Source: Sipunculus nudus
Lineage: Eukaryota > Annelida > Sipuncula > Golfingiida > Sipunculidae
Assembly (NCBI GenBank): GCA_026874595.1
Contig: CM049312.1
Coordinates: 77,227,429-77,291,428, forward strand
DNA: 64,000 bases
Reading direction: 5' to 3'
Shown: in pieces, positions 60,669-64,000 of the stretch
Numbering within the stretch: the stretch's first letter is position 1
How the letters are laid out: each line of letters opens with the position of its first letter
The notes under the pieces: model-generated
Told to the model about the DNA's origin: nothing
Seen by the model: the letters and a program-made list of their open reading frames with translations, nothing else
Databases searched by the model: none
Position numbers and translations under genes: made by a program

Positions 60669-61120
60669 GGGCTTTTTTTGAACCAGGGGAAAAGCTTCTG
60701 TGACACTCTAAATCTCTTTAAGATGCTTGGCTCTTGATAGTCATTGTATCTGATGGGATGCGCATATTTTGGCTGTAGGACTGTGAGGATCAAACAATGC
60801 CCTTGTAGTAGTCATTAAATACTGTCAGCTGTCTCAGACAAACTAGTCTGTTGTGTAATAACTGCCCTGAAAACTAATCCTATCAATTCAATTTAATCAA
60901 GTAATCATATAATGACACAATTTTTCATTATATAATGACACGATAATGACATTAAACATAAAAATGATCTCGTTTCACATATTTTCTCCCATTGGGACGT
61001 TGCACCAAACGCAGATTGGACTCTCCAACATTTAGGCCTTTTGAGTGTCCCAGACTCATCAAATTTTCTTCCTAATTGAAAGCCCTTATATTAATTTATT
61101 TATATAAAAATAAATATATA

Positions 61121-61926
61121 CAGTAGAGTGCCGTATTTCCCAATGCCGAATTTCCAAAAATTTGTTTTTCCGAAAAATTAGAATAGGGAACTGAAAATTT
61201 ATTCGTATTTCCGAAATATATTTTAAGTATGTGAAAACCTAACATGAGTATTGTAATTATGAGTCACAAGGCCTACAGTCATGTGTTAAGCCCAGTAGTT
61301 ACCCTAATTAATTAGTACTCGGCCGATGTTGTCGCCGGGGCAAAAGTGTGAAAACTTCGGCTAGCCCCACAATGCTCAGCCCCCTTTACCCCTAGCAAGC
61401 GACTGAGCAGTTTATCCAGAATCACTTGGTTCTTATAAACCACATCTCGTTTGTACAAGCATCATTCATTGGCTTCGGACAGGATATCATGCCAAATAAC
61501 TGAGCAGTTTACTGGCATCAGCATTGGTGAGGTATAATTCATTAAACGCTTGTGCTCGAAGAGCTTTTATACGTCCCGGTCTTCAATTACGTAGATCGAT
61601 AAGAAACACCTAGATCCTTGGCGACGTTATTTGACCTTTGCCTCCAGTGATTTTGATGAAAAAAAGAGCACGCACGTATCCTTGAAGCAGGTTAGACTGA
61701 TCTTTGCCAATTATGCTCAGCTATAATCCAATATATTTTATACCTCCAGGTTGTCAATTACAAATATTGAAAAAGAAACACTGTGTTCCTCGGGTAAAAT
61801 GGCATTAAGTTAATCATTAACTGCCATACTAACTTGCGGCTAGACCCTTGTCTGCATTTCTGAATGTTCGTTTTAATGAACAAAAAGCTTGTCCCCTGAC
61901 GCTTTCGGAAAAACGGCGCTCTACTG
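61121..61926 (-). mobile_element. pogo/Tigger-like DNA transposon, degraded
   Basis: TIRs CAGTAGAGTGCCGTATTTCC (61121-61140) and, inverted, CAGTAGAGCGCCGTTTTTCC (61926 back to 61907) differ at only two positions. TA flanks both ends (61119-61120 and 61927-61928), and a CAGT-rooted TIR with TA duplication is typical of the pogo/Tigger branch. On the minus strand near 61575-61640 a relic reads VAKDLGVSYRST, resembling the helix-turn-helix at the N-terminus of pogo/CENP-B-type transposases; a weaker echo lies near 61750-61810. At 806 bp it is an internally deleted, inactive copy. Confidence 0.8.
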
Positions 61927-61961
61927 TATATATATATATATATAACTGTATATATATATAA

Positions 61962-62000
<39 letters not shown>
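61927..62000. repeat. (TA)n microsatellite with actg interruptions
   Basis: TA run broken twice by ctg-type words. It adjoins the right end of the Tigger-like element, so the element probably landed in or next to TA repeats. Confidence 0.9.
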
Positions 62001-62005
<5 letters not shown>

Positions 62006-63735
62006 CAGAGTAAGTAAATCAGGCTTTTTATGACATTAAATAAAAAGAAATATGCCAATAAAAATGAATTAAATTGTTCATATGGTGGCACTAGATATTA
62101 TTATGTAAAGAAAACAGCAAAACTCAGTAGAAGCATGTACCATTCTCAGCTAGCAACCTTAACTGTGTGTCTATATGTAACAGGCTAAAGATTGTATCTC
62201 AAGCCACTCCCTTTATCTAGCTCAAGCCAATCTGAAGCTTATCAAATCTGCCATATTGAGTCTACAATGCAACATAATAGAATCCTGGCCCATCTAAATT
62301 TGATACACCAAGGCCACAGGTCTAAGTAACTGTATTCAACTCTATATGGGACCTCCTGGAATTCTGTCTGGCACCCAACGCATTTCTCACCAAACTAGAA
62401 TGGAGGCTAAAATGGAATTGCTACATTATATATACACTTGGCCTTTTACCTGACTGAAGGGCAGTCTTATATACAAACTCGAAGTAACACACTGATTTGG
62501 AACTTTTCCTATCACTATGTGAATCATATGTTTGATTGAAATATGGTTTGTAAGTCTAAATTACATAGCCTTTTGATCAACAAGATTTCTTTAAACTGTT
62601 ATTCAAATTTTAGAAAAAAAAATCAGAGTTTCAAGAAAAAAAATATAACATTACCTCAATGACCAATTCCATGAGGAAGTGTAATTAAATTGGAAATGTT
62701 GGCATCCGGCTTGTTTTGGTCAAGTGTTCCCTTATATATATACCAGCATGTATATTTCGTATTTTACCTGTTCATCAAATATTTAAAACTATATACAATC
62801 TTTGTTAAAAAACTAATAAAATGCCCCAAATTTGCTTAGTACATTTTAAATTTTATAGTTTCCTTGTATCAGGGTTTAGCAACTTAGGGTTCAATCTTCA
62901 AGCACTTACAGGCACCCACACAAAGTTCATTTAATGTATGAATTGTTTACCAAGTGGGACTACGGATGGGACAATTTCATTTGATTTTAATATTGGAGCA
63001 AAATCTTACCAATTTCAAAGGCACTGGGGAACATCGAAAGAGTGAAAATTGTTTTATATTATTGTTAGAATATACAACACATCTGGTAGTATTTTTTAAT
63101 ATATTTTGAAATCATAGTTGTAACTAAAGGTATGTAAGATGGGAATGAGTCTGCTATATGTAATGACTGTCACATGTGATGCCAGGGCATCTTTTTCATG
63201 ACAGTTAATAATTCTGTTTTAGTGATAATACCACTTTCTCCAGTAACGTGAATTTTCAATCCTCATTAACATAATGCTAACCATATGAAAACTTTCCTCC
63301 TTATGGAAGCTCCGAGGATTTATAGTTTGATTTTGATATTTAATCTTGTAAGACATCTTGCTATTTCATCAGTGAAACAGCATGTTACTTCAGTCTTTTA
63401 GTATTTGATGTACCTGCAGATACCTGTGATTAGTCAATAAGCCTTTAGTGTCTGCTCTGGCAGGTTTTACTGGAAGCTGAGGAAGACTTAATAAAGCTAA
63501 GTGGTTTTGTTTGGGGAACAAAAGTACTGAGATTACACAGTGTTTAGGTATAGTCTCGTTCCTGATGGGATTTTCAAGCGCATCTGAGATATGAAAGTTC
63601 TCAGACGTATTCAGACACACCTGTCTCAGGTATTGTTCCTTAGTTTCTTTTGAAGATGAAAGAACAGGAGGATGACATGCTGAAGAAAGAGATTCAGCCA
63701 TTCCGGATATTATTTTATACTTGTATTGTAGTAGA
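62001..63735. other. No gene assigned; one unassigned minus-strand open frame
   Basis: 63390-63701 (minus) is open for 103 codons from an ATG, with a serine- and proline-containing N-terminus. No domain, signal peptide or splice evidence seen. The remainder is AT-rich. Confidence 0.3.
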
Positions 63736-63861
63736 GTATTATGTTATATAGCTATTGTATTATGTTATGTAGCTAGAGTATTATGTTATATAACTAGAGT
63801 ATTATGTAATATAGGTATAGTATTATGTTATATAACTAGGGTATTATGTTATATAACTATG
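63736..63861. repeat. 21-bp tandem repeat, six copies
   Basis: gtattatgttatataactaga and close variants repeat six times with exact 21-bp spacing. Confidence 0.9.
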
Positions 63862-63972
63862 TTTATTCTGCTGCAAGGTACCTGATGGATTATGCATAAA
63901 TATTTCATCACAGTTCAGCTATGGTTTACTAAACAATGAGTCATAAATAAAAATAGTTCTAAGTTTTATATA

Positions 63973-64000
63973 ATTGTATCCCCAGACAAAGTCGGGGGAT
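63973..64000 (+). mobile_element. 5' end of another Helitron-like element (cut by window edge)
   Basis: TAATTGTATCC at 63971-63981 equals the H1 5' end at 50062-50072. It is followed by a hairpin ATCCCC...GGGGAT (63978-64000), the same position as the H1 5' hairpin. The rest lies outside the window. Confidence 0.6.

Noticed and set aside
60666-60700. acagggctttttttgaacc as a hAT-type transposon end
   Set aside because: No inverted partner or 8-bp duplication was found nearby.

Overview
This window is non-coding, repeat-rich nuclear DNA from an invertebrate animal, most likely a mollusc (bivalve or gastropod). The sequence shows AT-rich DNA, no long single-copy open reading frame, many microsatellites, a tRNA-derived SINE family, TIR transposons and Helitron-like elements with internal tandem repeats. 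The mollusc assignment is inference: several repeat ends resemble elements I remember as common in bivalve genomes, and no database was searched.

Only one host-gene piece could be identified: a 74-bp, GT-AG-bounded exon at 40458-40531 (+) encoding the YCPSIESK...WLEPE segment of MTO1, the mitochondrial MnmG/GidA-type tRNA wobble-uridine modification enzyme. No other MTO1 exon was recognised on either side. The simplest reading is that much of the window is MTO1 intron, with the exon isolated in a repeat desert.

Layout. 0-9 kb: an agaccac-type MITE, a palindrome-built degenerate array (2.5 kb), the first copy of a dispersed repeat (5.6 kb), a tRNA-SINE on the minus strand (7.1 kb) and a 101-bp tandem triplet (8.5 kb). 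9.6-10.55 kb: about 37 copies of a 26-bp satellite. 11.9-14.9 kb: microsatellites and degenerate short arrays. 18.8-26.3 kb: a cluster of dispersed elements, including two copies of a small MITE with GGTTCTCAGGCA ends, a second SINE copy and an interleaved inverted repeat at 21.1 kb. 28.0-33.08 kb: about 70 copies of a 72-bp satellite with higher-order structure, placed between a truncated MITE copy and a 1.7-kb TTAA-flanked TIR element. 33.1-48 kb: two full copies and one left end of that element, three copies of a Helitron-like family (37.96, 38.54 and 46.56 kb) and the MTO1 exon. 50.06-51.90 kb: a Helitron-like element with a textbook 3' end and a 280-bp internal array. 52.25-54.69 kb: a Helentron-like element with an internal array rich in AGGTCA. 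54.87-56.72 kb: a 41-bp satellite with dimeric order. 59.6 kb: a 32-33-bp array with trimeric order. 61.12-61.93 kb: a pogo/Tigger-like element with TA target duplication. The window ends inside the 5' hairpin of another Helitron-like copy.

The strongest novelty candidates are (i) three different element families that share one end design, with subterminal inverted arms plus a 3' hairpin, two of them also carrying internal tandem arrays, and (ii) the higher-order 72-bp satellite whose edges coincide with transposons. No bacterial-type operon, CRISPR array, rRNA or functional tRNA gene was seen. The long open frames around 28-33 kb come from a stop-free 72-bp repeat and are not genes.
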